From assembly GCF_042652345.1 (NCBI RefSeq), contig NZ_JBHSJJ010000005.1, positions 1-64,000 of the forward strand: 64,000 bases of DNA, given 5' to 3'. How positions within the stretch are numbered: position 1 is the first letter of the stretch; each line of letters opens with the position of its first letter. The position numbers were made by a program, and so were the translations under genes. This document shows, in pieces, positions 8,436-17,138 of this stretch. The notes beneath the pieces are model-generated. The model had not been told where the DNA came from. It saw only the letters and a list, made by a program, of their open reading frames with translations, and searched no databases. The DNA comes from Negadavirga shengliensis (lineage in GTDB: Bacteria; Bacteroidota; Bacteroidia; Cytophagales; Cyclobacteriaceae).

Positions 8436-10601
8436 ATGATGAAGGGTTGTTTGCCAGGCTTATTGGCTTGGTTTTGTTTTTGGTCAGCAACAGTTAGTGC
8501 ACAGGTTGAGGATAGGCCCTTTATTCAGGCTGTTTCCCATCAATATAAAGTAGCCGGCCATGATGGACAATTAAGACTTAAAAAGACTGTAATAGATTAT
8601 GATGATATAGTCTATGTTTTGAGCGATAAGGGGCTGTTTTGGCTTTTTGAAGATAAATTGATACCTGACATCCGGTACAGTTCCCTTGCGGGAAAAATCC
8701 CTGTTGATATTTATGCGCAGGAGGGAACAGGTTATTTATACTACCTTTATGAAGATCATTTTTTGACCAATGCTTTGGCGGGAAAGCCTTACGGGGAATT
8801 CCCGTCAGGTAAATACCAGCTCATGGCGGTTAATCATACAGGGGAAGTACTTTTGGCTGGGGGAAAAAATGCAGGTATATATTTTCGGGGGCAGTTGAGG
8901 GAATTGTCAGGAATCCCATCTGATATCATAAAAGTCCATGTACATGAAGGTGTTTTTTATCTTCAGACCAAAGATAGTCTATTAAAAATAACGGCTTCAT
9001 CAAAGCCCGAACGTATTTTTGAAATGAAGGGGCTGCAAAGTGTGGCTTTTAGGAAAGATGAGATTCTTATAGGTAGTCATGGTGGTTACAAGGGAATTTC
9101 TTTGACGGATCAGAGCCAGAGATTTGACTGGCAGCGGAAGGTTCCTGTTCCGGATATTTATCATTTGGCGGTGCATGGAGGGGAACTGTGGGCCGGCACC
9201 CCGGAAGGTGTTTTTAAAAGACAACCTGATGGCGGTTTTCGGTATTATGCATCCAAAAGGTGGCTGGATGACAATAAAGTGGTGGATATGGGATTTGATT
9301 CAAAAGGAAATCCTTACATTTTGTCCCCCACCGGATTAAATGAAATAGAATTCAGGAAAGTTACCCTTGCAGATAAAGCGGCTCATTACGAAGCCAAAAT
9401 CAGAAAGAGGCATATCCGCTTTGGATTTTCTACAGAGACGAAACTCACGGATCCGGACAATCTTGGAATGAATGTCTTGGTGGATGATGATAACGATGGA
9501 TTGTGGACTTCTTTCTATTTGGGCAGTATGGCCTTTAAGTATGCTACCACCGGGGACGGGAAAGCCAAAAGGTATGCATGGGAATCTTTTGAAGCCTTTG
9601 AAAGGTTGCTTTCGGTCAATCAACTGGAAGGATTTCCTTCAAGGACCTTTGAGCGGACGGGATACAAAGTCTCTGGCCCCACCAAATGGAGGACCTCACC
9701 GGACAAGGGTTGGGAATGGAAAGGGCATACCAGCAGCGATGAATTTGTAGGCTATATCTTTGTGGCGGCCGTGATGGATGAATTTGTAGTGGAAACCGAA
9801 TCAGAGAAAAAACGCGTTGCGGATTTCATAGACGAAATCCTCATGCATATGATAAATAATGATTATTATTTTGTGGATATAGATGGTGAGCCTACACTAT
9901 GGGGCAGGTGGAATCCGGAGTATATCAATTGGTATCCGGAAACCGTGGTGGACAGAAAATTGGGCAGTACCACCCTGATAGCGGGTTTACAGTTGGGTTA
10001 TGCACTTACCGGAAAGGCTCTTTATAAAGAGGAGGCCTATAGATTAATGGAAAAGCATGGGTATCTTGACAATATCAAAATCGATCTCCGTAAAATTGGC
10101 GCTACCCCTGATGTAATATTTCAGGGGCACAACATGGGAGATGGAGGATGGAACCACTCCGATGATGAAATGGCATTTCTCAGTTATTGGGTTTTGTACC
10201 GTTATGCATTTGACGAACAGTTGAAAAAAGATTACGCTTGGGTTATCCGCAATCACTGGGAGATAGAGAAACCGGAGAGAAACGCACTGTGGAGCATCAT
10301 CACTTATGGTACCGAAGGATCAATAGACCAGCAGTCGGTACGGTGGCATCTCGAGGGTTTTCCGTGGGATTTGGTAAGGTATGATGTGAAAAACTCCCAT
10401 AGGAAAGATTTGGAGTTTTTGGAGCCGAATTTCAGAGGCCAAACAACCCCAAACCTGATCCACCAGGATGAAAGAAGGATTATCCGGCACAATACCAACC
10501 CTTTCGAACTGGATGGAGGAAGGGGAGGGAGAACAGAACTTACCGGGGATGAATACCTTTTGCCCTATTGGATGGGAAGGTACTTGGGGGTGATTCCATA
10601 A
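8436..10601 (+). CDS. Secreted propeller-toroid protein of unknown activity (paralogue 1)
   Basis: A 721-residue exported protein whose signal peptide ends near residue 22 (SATVSAQ). Residues 25-310 are beta-rich repeats ending in motifs such as LWAGTPEGVF, like two-component-regulator propellers. Residues 330-715 are helix-rich with repeated aromatic patches, as in alpha/alpha toroid carbohydrate enzymes. Motifs shared with the paralogue at 17139 are DNDGLWTS, TSSDE, PTLWG, WNHSDDEM, NSHRKD, RHN and LLPYWMGRYL. Conserved Asp, Glu, His and Trp residues in the toroid suggest a catalytic domain, possibly a polysaccharide lyase or hydrolase. I do not recognise a named CAZy family. It heads the plus-strand series that continues with the alkaline phosphatase 94 bases downstream. 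Confidence 0.75.
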   Translation: MMKGCLPGLLAWFCFWSATVSAQVEDRPFIQAVSHQYKVAGHDGQLRLKKTVIDYDDIVYVLSDKGLFWLFEDKLIPDIRYSSLAGKIPVDIYAQEGTGYLYYLYEDHFLTNALAGKPYGEFPSGKYQLMAVNHTGEVLLAGGKNAGIYFRGQLRELSGIPSDIIKVHVHEGVFYLQTKDSLLKITASSKPERIFEMKGLQSVAFRKDEILIGSHGGYKGISLTDQSQRFDWQRKVPVPDIYHLAVHGGELWAGTPEGVFKRQPDGGFRYYASKRWLDDNKVVDMGFDSKGNPYILSPTGLNEIEFRKVTLADKAAHYEAKIRKRHIRFGFSTETKLTDPDNLGMNVLVDDDNDGLWTSFYLGSMAFKYATTGDGKAKRYAWESFEAFERLLSVNQLEGFPSRTFERTGYKVSGPTKWRTSPDKGWEWKGHTSSDEFVGYIFVAAVMDEFVVETESEKKRVADFIDEILMHMINNDYYFVDIDGEPTLWGRWNPEYINWYPETVVDRKLGSTTLIAGLQLGYALTGKALYKEEAYRLMEKHGYLDNIKIDLRKIGATPDVIFQGHNMGDGGWNHSDDEMAFLSYWVLYRYAFDEQLKKDYAWVIRNHWEIEKPERNALWSIITYGTEGSIDQQSVRWHLEGFPWDLVRYDVKNSHRKDLEFLEPNFRGQTTPNLIHQDERRIIRHNTNPFELDGGRGGRTELTGDEYLLPYWMGRYLGVIP

Positions 10602-10665
10602 GCGGCACGTCCTTTTTATCATAAATTGATAACTTTAAGGAGATTATTTCTTGATGGGCATAAAT

Positions 10666-10673
10666 TAAATTTG
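10666..10673 (+). promoter_or_regulatory. TAAATTTG box before the alkaline phosphatase gene
   Basis: The box matches the Bacteroidota -7 element TAnnTTTG and lies 22 bases before the ATG at 10696. A -33 partner at the right spacing is not clear, so an internal promoter is only suggested. Confidence 0.35.
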
Positions 10674-10695
10674 GAAAAACTAAACATAGATTAAA

Positions 10696-12108
10696 ATGAA
10701 AAGAAGGGATTTCTTCAGGAATGGTGTACTTGCTTCCCTGGGCGTGGCCTCTTTTGCTCCGGGCTTGCAGGCTGCCAACCATGCTTCAAACTATAAAAAC
10801 AAAAAGGCCAAAAACATCATTTTTATGGTGAGTGACGGGATGAGCACCGGCACCTTGAATATGGCGGACCTCCTGTTTTATCAGAAAACGGGCAAAAGAA
10901 GCCGGTGGATGGATCTATATAGCCGGGAAGGGGTGACCAGGTCTTTAATGGAAACCGCTTCAGCCAATGCACTGGTAACCGACTCGGCAGCAGCAGGAAG
11001 TTCGTGGGGAGGAGGCCGGAGAGTACCCAATGGCTCATTGAACATTGGGTCCAATGGAGAAGAACATATGCCCATCCTTCAGAAATTCAAAGCCGCCGGC
11101 AAGGCAGTAGGCTGTGTCACTTCCGTACAGATCACCCATGCCACACCGGCCTCTTTTTGTGTCAATTTTAAAAGCCGGAGCGCTCAGCCGGAAATAGCCG
11201 AAAAATACCTGGACCTTAAATTTGATGTCATGATGGGTGGCGGAGACGAATTTTTCGATGCCTCCAAAAGAAAGGATGGCAGGGACCTATACGGGGATTT
11301 TAAAAAGGCCGGGATAGCGGTGGCAAGGTCAAAAGCCGATATGGAAAAAATGAAGGGAGGTACACCTGTTTTGGGAGTCTTTAGCGAGGGAGGCCTGCCT
11401 TATGCCATAGATAGAGAAAATGATGTTGAACTCAAAAAGAATGTCCCTTCTCTGGCTGAGATGATCCGCAAAGCCATCGATTTGATGAAAAACAATCCCA
11501 AGGGGTTCGCCATGCAGATAGAAGGGGGTAAAGTGGACTGGGCAGCCCATGCCAATGATGCGCCGGCGTTGATATATGACCAGTTGGATTTTGATGAGGC
11601 CGTGGGCGTGGCTTTGGATTTTGCGGCCCAGGATGGAGAGACCCTGGTGGTGATCACCACCGATCACGGAAATTCCAACCCCGGCTTGTTTTCCAACAGC
11701 AAAGTCAATGAGAAATTCGCTAACCTGTACACGACTACAAAATCCAATGAATGGTTGCTTATGCAGCTTTCTCATGAAAATACTCCCGCGCAGGTCAGGG
11801 ACCTGATCGAAGCCTACCAAGGCATACAACTGACCAATGAGGATGCGGTGGCCATTCTTAAAGATTATCAGGTGGTGAATGAAGAGGGGATGTATGATTC
11901 CGGCAAAAGACCCATGCATCTCCTGGCCCAGTTGCAGGCACCCCATACCAGTATCCAATGGGGTGGCACCAACCATTCAGGCGATCACGTGGAATTGGCG
12001 ATGTATGGACCAGGCAGCCAAAAATTGCCTGCATTTATCGAAAATTATCAATTGCACCAGTTCATGTTGGACGCGGCAGAAGTGGGTAATCTAGCATTTG
12101 CATATTGA
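10696..12108 (+). CDS. Exported alkaline phosphatase (PhoA-like)
   Basis: This 470-residue phosphomonoesterase begins with a Tat-like signal (KRRDFFRNGVLASLG), so it should be exported folded with its metals. PhoA-family landmarks are all visible: metal-binding MVSDGMSTG, the phosphorylated serine in NALVTDSAAAG near residue 98, HATPASF, EGGKVDWAAHAND, VVITTDHGNSNP, and GGTNHSGDHV near the C terminus. The fold matches the two-zinc, one-magnesium enzymes that strip phosphate from small esters. It follows the propeller-toroid gene and is one of three predicted extracellular phosphatases in the locus. This suggests a phosphorylated substrate or phosphate salvage during its breakdown. A strong terminator follows. 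Confidence 0.93.
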   Translation: MKRRDFFRNGVLASLGVASFAPGLQAANHASNYKNKKAKNIIFMVSDGMSTGTLNMADLLFYQKTGKRSRWMDLYSREGVTRSLMETASANALVTDSAAAGSSWGGGRRVPNGSLNIGSNGEEHMPILQKFKAAGKAVGCVTSVQITHATPASFCVNFKSRSAQPEIAEKYLDLKFDVMMGGGDEFFDASKRKDGRDLYGDFKKAGIAVARSKADMEKMKGGTPVLGVFSEGGLPYAIDRENDVELKKNVPSLAEMIRKAIDLMKNNPKGFAMQIEGGKVDWAAHANDAPALIYDQLDFDEAVGVALDFAAQDGETLVVITTDHGNSNPGLFSNSKVNEKFANLYTTTKSNEWLLMQLSHENTPAQVRDLIEAYQGIQLTNEDAVAILKDYQVVNEEGMYDSGKRPMHLLAQLQAPHTSIQWGGTNHSGDHVELAMYGPGSQKLPAFIENYQLHQFMLDAAEVGNLAFAY

Positions 12109-12135
12109 GATTTCCATCGAAACAGCTGATTCACA

Positions 12136-12166
12136 AGCCATGGGAGCCGCTCTCATGGCTTTGTTT
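12136..12166 (+). terminator. Intrinsic terminator after the alkaline phosphatase gene
   Basis: AGCCATGGGAG (12136-12146) and CTCTCATGGCT (12150-12160) form an 11-base stem with one G-T pair and a three-base loop, followed by TTGTTT. It lies 28 bases after the stop codon and separates this gene from the next operon. Confidence 0.8.
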
Positions 12167-12317
12167 CCATATGGCGCATTTTTTTATATCTTGTCAAAAT
12201 AGTCCTACAGCTACAAAACAAGGTATACTCAGGGGGAGAGGATCACTTCGTTTACACGTCTGAATTTTTCTTGCCTCCGGGTCAATTGTAAAACAGTACT
12301 AAAACATATACAAAATC

Positions 12318-13604
12318 ATGAATTTCAATTCAAAACCCATTCAAGTCTTTCTTCTTTTGTTCATGTTTTCCTCATGGGGCCAGGCTGTTGATGCCAAAGA
12401 TGTCCGCCCGCAAGAGGAGCCTCTTGCCATTTTCCTTACTTGGACTGATGACCCCTTGCGGACCATCAGCATTGACTGGCACCTTACTTCATCTGATAAA
12501 CAGGTGTTGTACTACAGGCTGAAAGGAACCGATGATTGGAAAAAGTCCGAAAGCAGGGTTCATGATTTCCCTTATTCGGACAGAAAAATTCACCGGGTGG
12601 CGCTGAAGGGTCTGACTCCCCGGCATAATTATGAAATCAAGTTCGGCGAAGACGCCCAGGTATATTATTTTCGGACGATGCCCGAAGATATTTCCGAAGA
12701 GCCTCTTCGTATAGCCATTGGCGGGGATTCTATGCATGATCAGGCGTTTATGGAAAAGACCAACAGACAGGTGGCAAGCTATGATCCTCATTTTGCGGTG
12801 ATCGGCGGCGATCTGGCGTATGCCAATGCCTTGGAAAAGAACCTGGATAGGTGGTATCAGTGGTTCGACGCAGTGAAAAACACGCTCATCATGGAAGACG
12901 GCCGTATCATTCCTTTGGTGTTAGGCATAGGCAACCATGAAGTACTGAGCGGTTCCTTTTCCAGGCATGAGGATTTCAAATTTGATGATGAAAGCAGGGC
13001 CAAGATAGCCCCTTATTATTATAACCTCTTCGCATTTCCGGGCCAGCCTGGTTATGGGGTGTTGGATTTTGGGGAATACCTCAGCTTTTTTCTCCTGGAT
13101 TCCGATCACACCAATCCGATCGATGGTGTGCAAAAAGAATGGTTCAGGAGAGAACTGGCCATAAGAAATGAACAGACACACATCATCCCTCTGTACCATG
13201 TGCCGGCGTATCCTTCGGTAAGGGACTTCAATGGCACCTCCCAAAGCAGGGTAAGGGAACATTGGCTGCCCATGATCGAAAAGGCCGGTGTCAAGCTGGT
13301 TTTTGAAAACCATGACCATGCTTACAAGCGCACTTACCCCCTCAAAAACAACGAAATACATCAGGATGGCGTGGTGTACATAGGAGATGGTTCCTGGGGC
13401 ACCAATCCCAGAGAAGTCCATGATGCGGCTACCACCTGGTACCTGGAAAAATCCCAATCAATCAGGGCATTTACGCTGGTGACTTTACAAGGATCAGCAT
13501 TTAATATTATATCTGTGGATGAGGACGGAAACGTAATTGACACTTATCCCGCTAACCCTTTGGACAATAAACAAGCACCATGGAAATTAGAAAGTTTGCA
13601 TTAA
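12318..13604 (+). CDS. Secreted purple-acid-type metallophosphatase
   Basis: A 428-residue exported protein with a signal peptide ending near residue 26 (GQAVDA). Residues 30-130 resemble the fibronectin-like N-terminal domain of purple acid phosphatases. The catalytic domain shows the metal-ligand blocks in order: IGGDSMHD, IGGDLAYAN, GIGNHE, PLYHVPAYPS and ENHDHAYKRTYP. Such enzymes hydrolyse phosphomonoesters or, in some branches, phosphodiesters with a two-metal centre. The next gene overlaps its last 25 bases, so the two are translationally linked. Gene order places it as the first of a four-gene exported set with sialidase-fold and deacetylase proteins. Confidence 0.9.
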   Translation: MNFNSKPIQVFLLLFMFSSWGQAVDAKDVRPQEEPLAIFLTWTDDPLRTISIDWHLTSSDKQVLYYRLKGTDDWKKSESRVHDFPYSDRKIHRVALKGLTPRHNYEIKFGEDAQVYYFRTMPEDISEEPLRIAIGGDSMHDQAFMEKTNRQVASYDPHFAVIGGDLAYANALEKNLDRWYQWFDAVKNTLIMEDGRIIPLVLGIGNHEVLSGSFSRHEDFKFDDESRAKIAPYYYNLFAFPGQPGYGVLDFGEYLSFFLLDSDHTNPIDGVQKEWFRRELAIRNEQTHIIPLYHVPAYPSVRDFNGTSQSRVREHWLPMIEKAGVKLVFENHDHAYKRTYPLKNNEIHQDGVVYIGDGSWGTNPREVHDAATTWYLEKSQSIRAFTLVTLQGSAFNIISVDEDGNVIDTYPANPLDNKQAPWKLESLH

Positions 13605-14686
13605 TCGCCTCATTTTGTGGAGGTTTATTCTGGCAGTCGTGCCAGCAGTCCCAGAGCCATTCATCAGCGGTTGATATTTCCGATGACCTTCAACATAGCG
13701 ATATGGAACTCAATACGGTAACCTACGAACATGTATTTGGTGATGACCGGCCATTTGCCCAGTGCCATGCCTCCACTATTACCGGATTGGGGGATGGGAA
13801 TTACCTGTTGGCTTGGTTTGCCGGATCCTATGAAAAACACGACGACGTGGGGATTTGGACGGCAAAAGGCAAACCTGGAAATTGGTCTGCGCCAAAATTG
13901 CTGGTCAAAGTAAGAAATGATCCCCATTGGAACCCTGTCCTTTTTAATGCGCCTGACGGAAAAGTATACCTGTATTTCAAGGTAGGCAAGGAGATCGATT
14001 TCTGGGAAACCTGGGTGCAATATTCTGAAGACGGGGGTGAAACCTGGTCCGAAGCCCGGGAACTGGTACCTGGGGACAAAGGGGGAAGAGGTCCCGTGAG
14101 AAACCACATGCTGGTGTTATCAAACGGTACTTGGCTGGCTCCCGCTTCCATTGAAAGGGATAAAGTATGGGACGTGTTCATCGACCGGAGCGAAGACGGA
14201 GGAAATACTTGGGTGGCAACCGATAAACTGGACCTGGACAGGAATGAGGTTACCGGTGAGGGAGTGATTCAGCCGGCCCTATGGGAATCCAGACCCGGCC
14301 ATGTGCATATGCTCATGCGCAGCAGCTCAGGGAAAATATGCAGAAGCGATTCCGAGGACTATGGAAAAACATGGTCAAAAATCACCGGGACCGATTTGCC
14401 TAACAACAACAGCGGGATTGATGTAGCCCATCTAGGCGGTGAAAAGGTTGCACTGATCTACAACCCCGTTTCGGGAAATTGGGGCAAGAGGTATCCCATT
14501 ACAGTGGCCATATCCACAGATAATGGGAAAACCTGGCCCTTAAAATATGATATAGAAAAAGGGGAAGGGGAGAAAGATGAATTGTCTTACCCCGCTATTT
14601 TTCATGAAGACGGGCATCTCGTTGCCTGTTATACATGGAACCGGCAGCGGGTGGCTTTCTGGAAAGGTGCGATAAAAGGTTTTTAA
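13580..14686 (+). CDS. Sialidase-fold (BNR/Asp-box) lipoprotein
   Basis: This 368-residue protein carries a lipoprotein signal with cysteine near residue 18 (GGLFWQSCQQSQ). At least four Asp boxes of the SxDxGxxW type occur (SEDGGETW, SEDGGNTW, SEDYGKTW, STDNGKTW), indicating a six-bladed propeller of the BNR_2 type. The N-terminal part reads QCHASTITGLGDGNYLLAWF. The FRIP arginine motif that marks true GH33 sialidases is not seen. It could therefore act on another sugar, such as a rhamnose- or uronate-containing glycan, or only bind. Start overlaps the preceding gene by 25 bases; the deacetylase follows 20 bases downstream. Confidence 0.82.
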   Translation: MEIRKFALIASFCGGLFWQSCQQSQSHSSAVDISDDLQHSDMELNTVTYEHVFGDDRPFAQCHASTITGLGDGNYLLAWFAGSYEKHDDVGIWTAKGKPGNWSAPKLLVKVRNDPHWNPVLFNAPDGKVYLYFKVGKEIDFWETWVQYSEDGGETWSEARELVPGDKGGRGPVRNHMLVLSNGTWLAPASIERDKVWDVFIDRSEDGGNTWVATDKLDLDRNEVTGEGVIQPALWESRPGHVHMLMRSSSGKICRSDSEDYGKTWSKITGTDLPNNNSGIDVAHLGGEKVALIYNPVSGNWGKRYPITVAISTDNGKTWPLKYDIEKGEGEKDELSYPAIFHEDGHLVACYTWNRQRVAFWKGAIKGF

Positions 14687-14706
14687 ACAGCTTAACATCC
14701 GTAAAA

Positions 14707-15756
14707 ATGTTAAAAAGGCAGTTGTTATGTATGGCGGCTTTTCTGATTGGTGTCAGTATAAAAGCCCAAACCGGAGAAACCTATGCGGAGAAGCTGGGAT
14801 TTCCACCGGATACCAAAGTTGTCATTTTCCATGTGGATGATGCGGGCATGTCTTATGAATCCAACGAAGGCACCATTCGGTCCATAGAGGAAGGTGTGGC
14901 TACCTCCTGTAGCGTCATGATGCCCTGCCCCTGGTCGGCTAGTTTTGCAAGGTATGCGGCGAAAGAGCCGATGGACGCCGGTATCCACCTGACATTGACC
15001 TCTGAGTGGAAGGATTACCGCTGGCATCCGGTGGCGGGGAAAAGTCAGGTTCCCACGCTTGTGGATGAAGAGGGGGCGCTTTGGCCGTCCGTAGAAGAGG
15101 TGGTGAAAAACGCAAGGCCCGAGGAGGTGGAATTGGAAATACGTGCCCAAATAGAAAGGGCGAAAAGCATGGGCATGCATCCCACTCATTTGGATAGCCA
15201 CATGGGAACGCTCTTTTATTATGAGCCTTTTTTGGAAAGGTACATTAAGGTAGGTGTTGAATACGGGATTCCTGTGATGTTTCCGGGCGGAAACAATAAG
15301 TTGCTTTCCCTTTCCATGAATGAAAATCTTGTGAAACGCTTGAAAAAAGAGGGCAAATATAATGATGGCGTGGAGCTGCCCAAAAATGAACTGTTGGTCA
15401 AAGCCCCACAGGTGGGAAAGAAAATATGGGATGCGGGACTGCCGGTATTGGATGACCTGCATACCATAAGCGGAAGCTGGAAACCTGATGGTAATCCTTC
15501 TGATGAAGAATGGGGAAAATATAAAGTGGAACAGTTCAAGGAAATACTGGATGCCATGGAGCCGGGGCTTGCCATGATCATTGTTCACAGTAATGGAGAT
15601 AACCGGACTTTTGACAGGATCAGCGCTTCCGGAGGATCAAGGTACGCCGATATGTTGGCCATGATAGACCCGGATCTCCAGCAATATATTGAAAGGGAGG
15701 GAATACTTTTAACTACCTGGAGGGAAGTGATGCAGAGAAGGGGGGCGGTAAAATGA
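14707..15756 (+). CDS. ChbG/YdjC-family carbohydrate deacetylase, exported
   Basis: The ATG at 14707 is chosen because it gives a clean signal peptide (LKRQLLCMAAFLIGVSIKAQ). A longer frame from 14635 would overlap the preceding gene and add an uncleavable leader. The mature enzyme of about 330 residues has the metal-binding pair in FHVDDAGMS, HLTLTSEW, and HPTHLDSHMGT. These are the Asp and His ligands of the YdjC fold that removes N-acetyl groups from chitooligosaccharides or related sugars. Export is unusual, since ChbG itself is cytoplasmic. The stop codon overlaps the start of the next sialidase-fold gene (ATGA), indicating coupled translation. Confidence 0.87.
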   Translation: MLKRQLLCMAAFLIGVSIKAQTGETYAEKLGFPPDTKVVIFHVDDAGMSYESNEGTIRSIEEGVATSCSVMMPCPWSASFARYAAKEPMDAGIHLTLTSEWKDYRWHPVAGKSQVPTLVDEEGALWPSVEEVVKNARPEEVELEIRAQIERAKSMGMHPTHLDSHMGTLFYYEPFLERYIKVGVEYGIPVMFPGGNNKLLSLSMNENLVKRLKKEGKYNDGVELPKNELLVKAPQVGKKIWDAGLPVLDDLHTISGSWKPDGNPSDEEWGKYKVEQFKEILDAMEPGLAMIIVHSNGDNRTFDRISASGGSRYADMLAMIDPDLQQYIEREGILLTTWREVMQRRGAVK

Positions 15757-16955
15757 TAAAAATGTGTATGAAAAAAATCGGTTTGTTTAATGGGATGTTG
15801 TTTTTAGCTTTTACCGCCTTTTCCCAAGTGATTCCAAAAGAAGAAGTGGTGGAAGCCGAAACCCTTATTTTCCCCTTACAAGGGGATCATGTTCATGGGA
15901 GCAGTATAGTGGCTTTGCCAAATGGCGATTTTTTGGCAGCCTGGTTTCAGGGTTCGGGAGAGCGTACGGCGGATGATGTAAAAATCATGGGGGCCAGGCT
16001 AAGAAAGAGAGACAAGGAATGGGGAGCACCGTTTTTGCTGGCGGATACGCCGGACCTTCCTGACTGCAATCCGGTTTTATTCCTGAATGAAGAAGGCAAA
16101 TTGTTTTTGGTCTGGATAGCGGTTCAAGCCAATCGCTGGGAGCAGTCTATCCTGAGGGTCAGAACCTCCAATAATTACAACAATAACGGGGCGCCCATTT
16201 GGGAATGGCAGGACAATATTTTGCTGAAACCGGGGGAAGGGTTCGCTGAAGAAGTAGCAAAAAAGTTTAAGGAGCTTCCGCCAAACCGGGCCGGATGGTC
16301 TGAGTATGCGCCTTTATACGATGAAATGATCATAGACGCCAGCAGGGACGTAAAAAAAAGGAGTATAGGCTGGATGACCCGAATCAAGCCCCTGTTTCTC
16401 CCGTCAGGCAGGATACTGCTTCCGCTTTACTCAGACGGGTATAACTTTTCCCTGGCGGCCATCTCCGATGATGATGGGGAGACTTGGCGGCCCAGTTTGC
16501 CGATTGTGGGGAGGGGCCCCATTCAGCCCGCATTGGCCAGAAAAGCTAACGGCGATATTGTCGCATACATGAGGGATAGCGGTGATGCCCCTACCCGGGT
16601 GCAAAAAAGTATATCCACAGATAACGGGGAGACCTGGTCGGCAGCCGAAAAAATAGAGATACCCAATACCGCCAGTGTGGAGTTGCAGGTACTCAATAGC
16701 GGGCATTGGGCTTTCCTTGGCAATGATATAGACGATGGTAGGTACCGGGTGGCATTGTATCTTTCAGATGATGAGGGAGAATCCTGGAAGTGGAAGGTTT
16801 ACCTGGAAGACGGGGAGAAAGGCGAGGGAGGACATTCTTATCCCAGTCTGATCCAAACCCGCGATAACCGCTTGCATATCACCTATTCTTATCATTTACA
16901 GGGTAATCAAAAATCCATAAAATATCTGGTAATTAATCCCAAGAAAATTTTTTAA
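15753..16955 (+). CDS. Second sialidase-fold (BNR) protein, secreted
   Basis: This 400-residue protein has a signal peptide ending near residue 24 (FLAFTAFSQ). The N-terminal block HGSSIVALPNGDFLAAWFQG is followed by Asp boxes SDDDGETW, STDNGETW and SDDEGESW, giving a BNR_2 propeller. It resembles the protein at 13580 in layout but is divergent, so it may attack a different linkage of the same glycan. The classical FRIP motif of GH33 is absent. Four-base overlap with the deacetylase gene places it last in a tightly coupled set; a large hairpin then separates it from the second propeller-toroid gene. Confidence 0.82.
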   Translation: MIKMCMKKIGLFNGMLFLAFTAFSQVIPKEEVVEAETLIFPLQGDHVHGSSIVALPNGDFLAAWFQGSGERTADDVKIMGARLRKRDKEWGAPFLLADTPDLPDCNPVLFLNEEGKLFLVWIAVQANRWEQSILRVRTSNNYNNNGAPIWEWQDNILLKPGEGFAEEVAKKFKELPPNRAGWSEYAPLYDEMIIDASRDVKKRSIGWMTRIKPLFLPSGRILLPLYSDGYNFSLAAISDDDGETWRPSLPIVGRGPIQPALARKANGDIVAYMRDSGDAPTRVQKSISTDNGETWSAAEKIEIPNTASVELQVLNSGHWAFLGNDIDDGRYRVALYLSDDEGESWKWKVYLEDGEKGEGGHSYPSLIQTRDNRLHITYSYHLQGNQKSIKYLVINPKKIF

Positions 16956-17059
16956 CCGGATAGTACGATCATCACGGTTGTGGGTAATACAGGTGAGTAG
17001 ATCATTTGTTCAAAATTTGGGAATAATGATTTGACTTTAGTAGTTAGGTTAGGTAAGTT

Positions 17060-17093
17060 TTGTCCGCTTTGGGACTTTGTCCCGGGCGGACAA
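17060..17093. promoter_or_regulatory. Nested hairpin before the second propeller-toroid gene
   Basis: Outer arms TTGTCCGC (17060-17067) and GCGGACAA (17086-17093) enclose inner arms GGGAC and GTCCC. It lies 105 bases after one stop codon and 45 bases before the next start. It could be a terminator lacking a strong T run, an mRNA processing or stabilising stem, or an operator. Confidence 0.5.
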
Positions 17094-17138
17094 CTTTATT
17101 ATGACCGTTTTCAATCCCAAAGGTAAACGAAATCCATA

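Noticed and set aside
13580..14686. Naming the BNR protein nanH or sialidase
   Set aside because: Asp boxes are present but the FRIP motif is not, and no sialic acid aldolase or epimerase genes are in the window.
14725..15588. Minus-strand reading frame of 287 codons
   Set aside because: It is antisense to the deacetylase gene, whose metal-site motifs are intact. The translation has low complexity and no signal.
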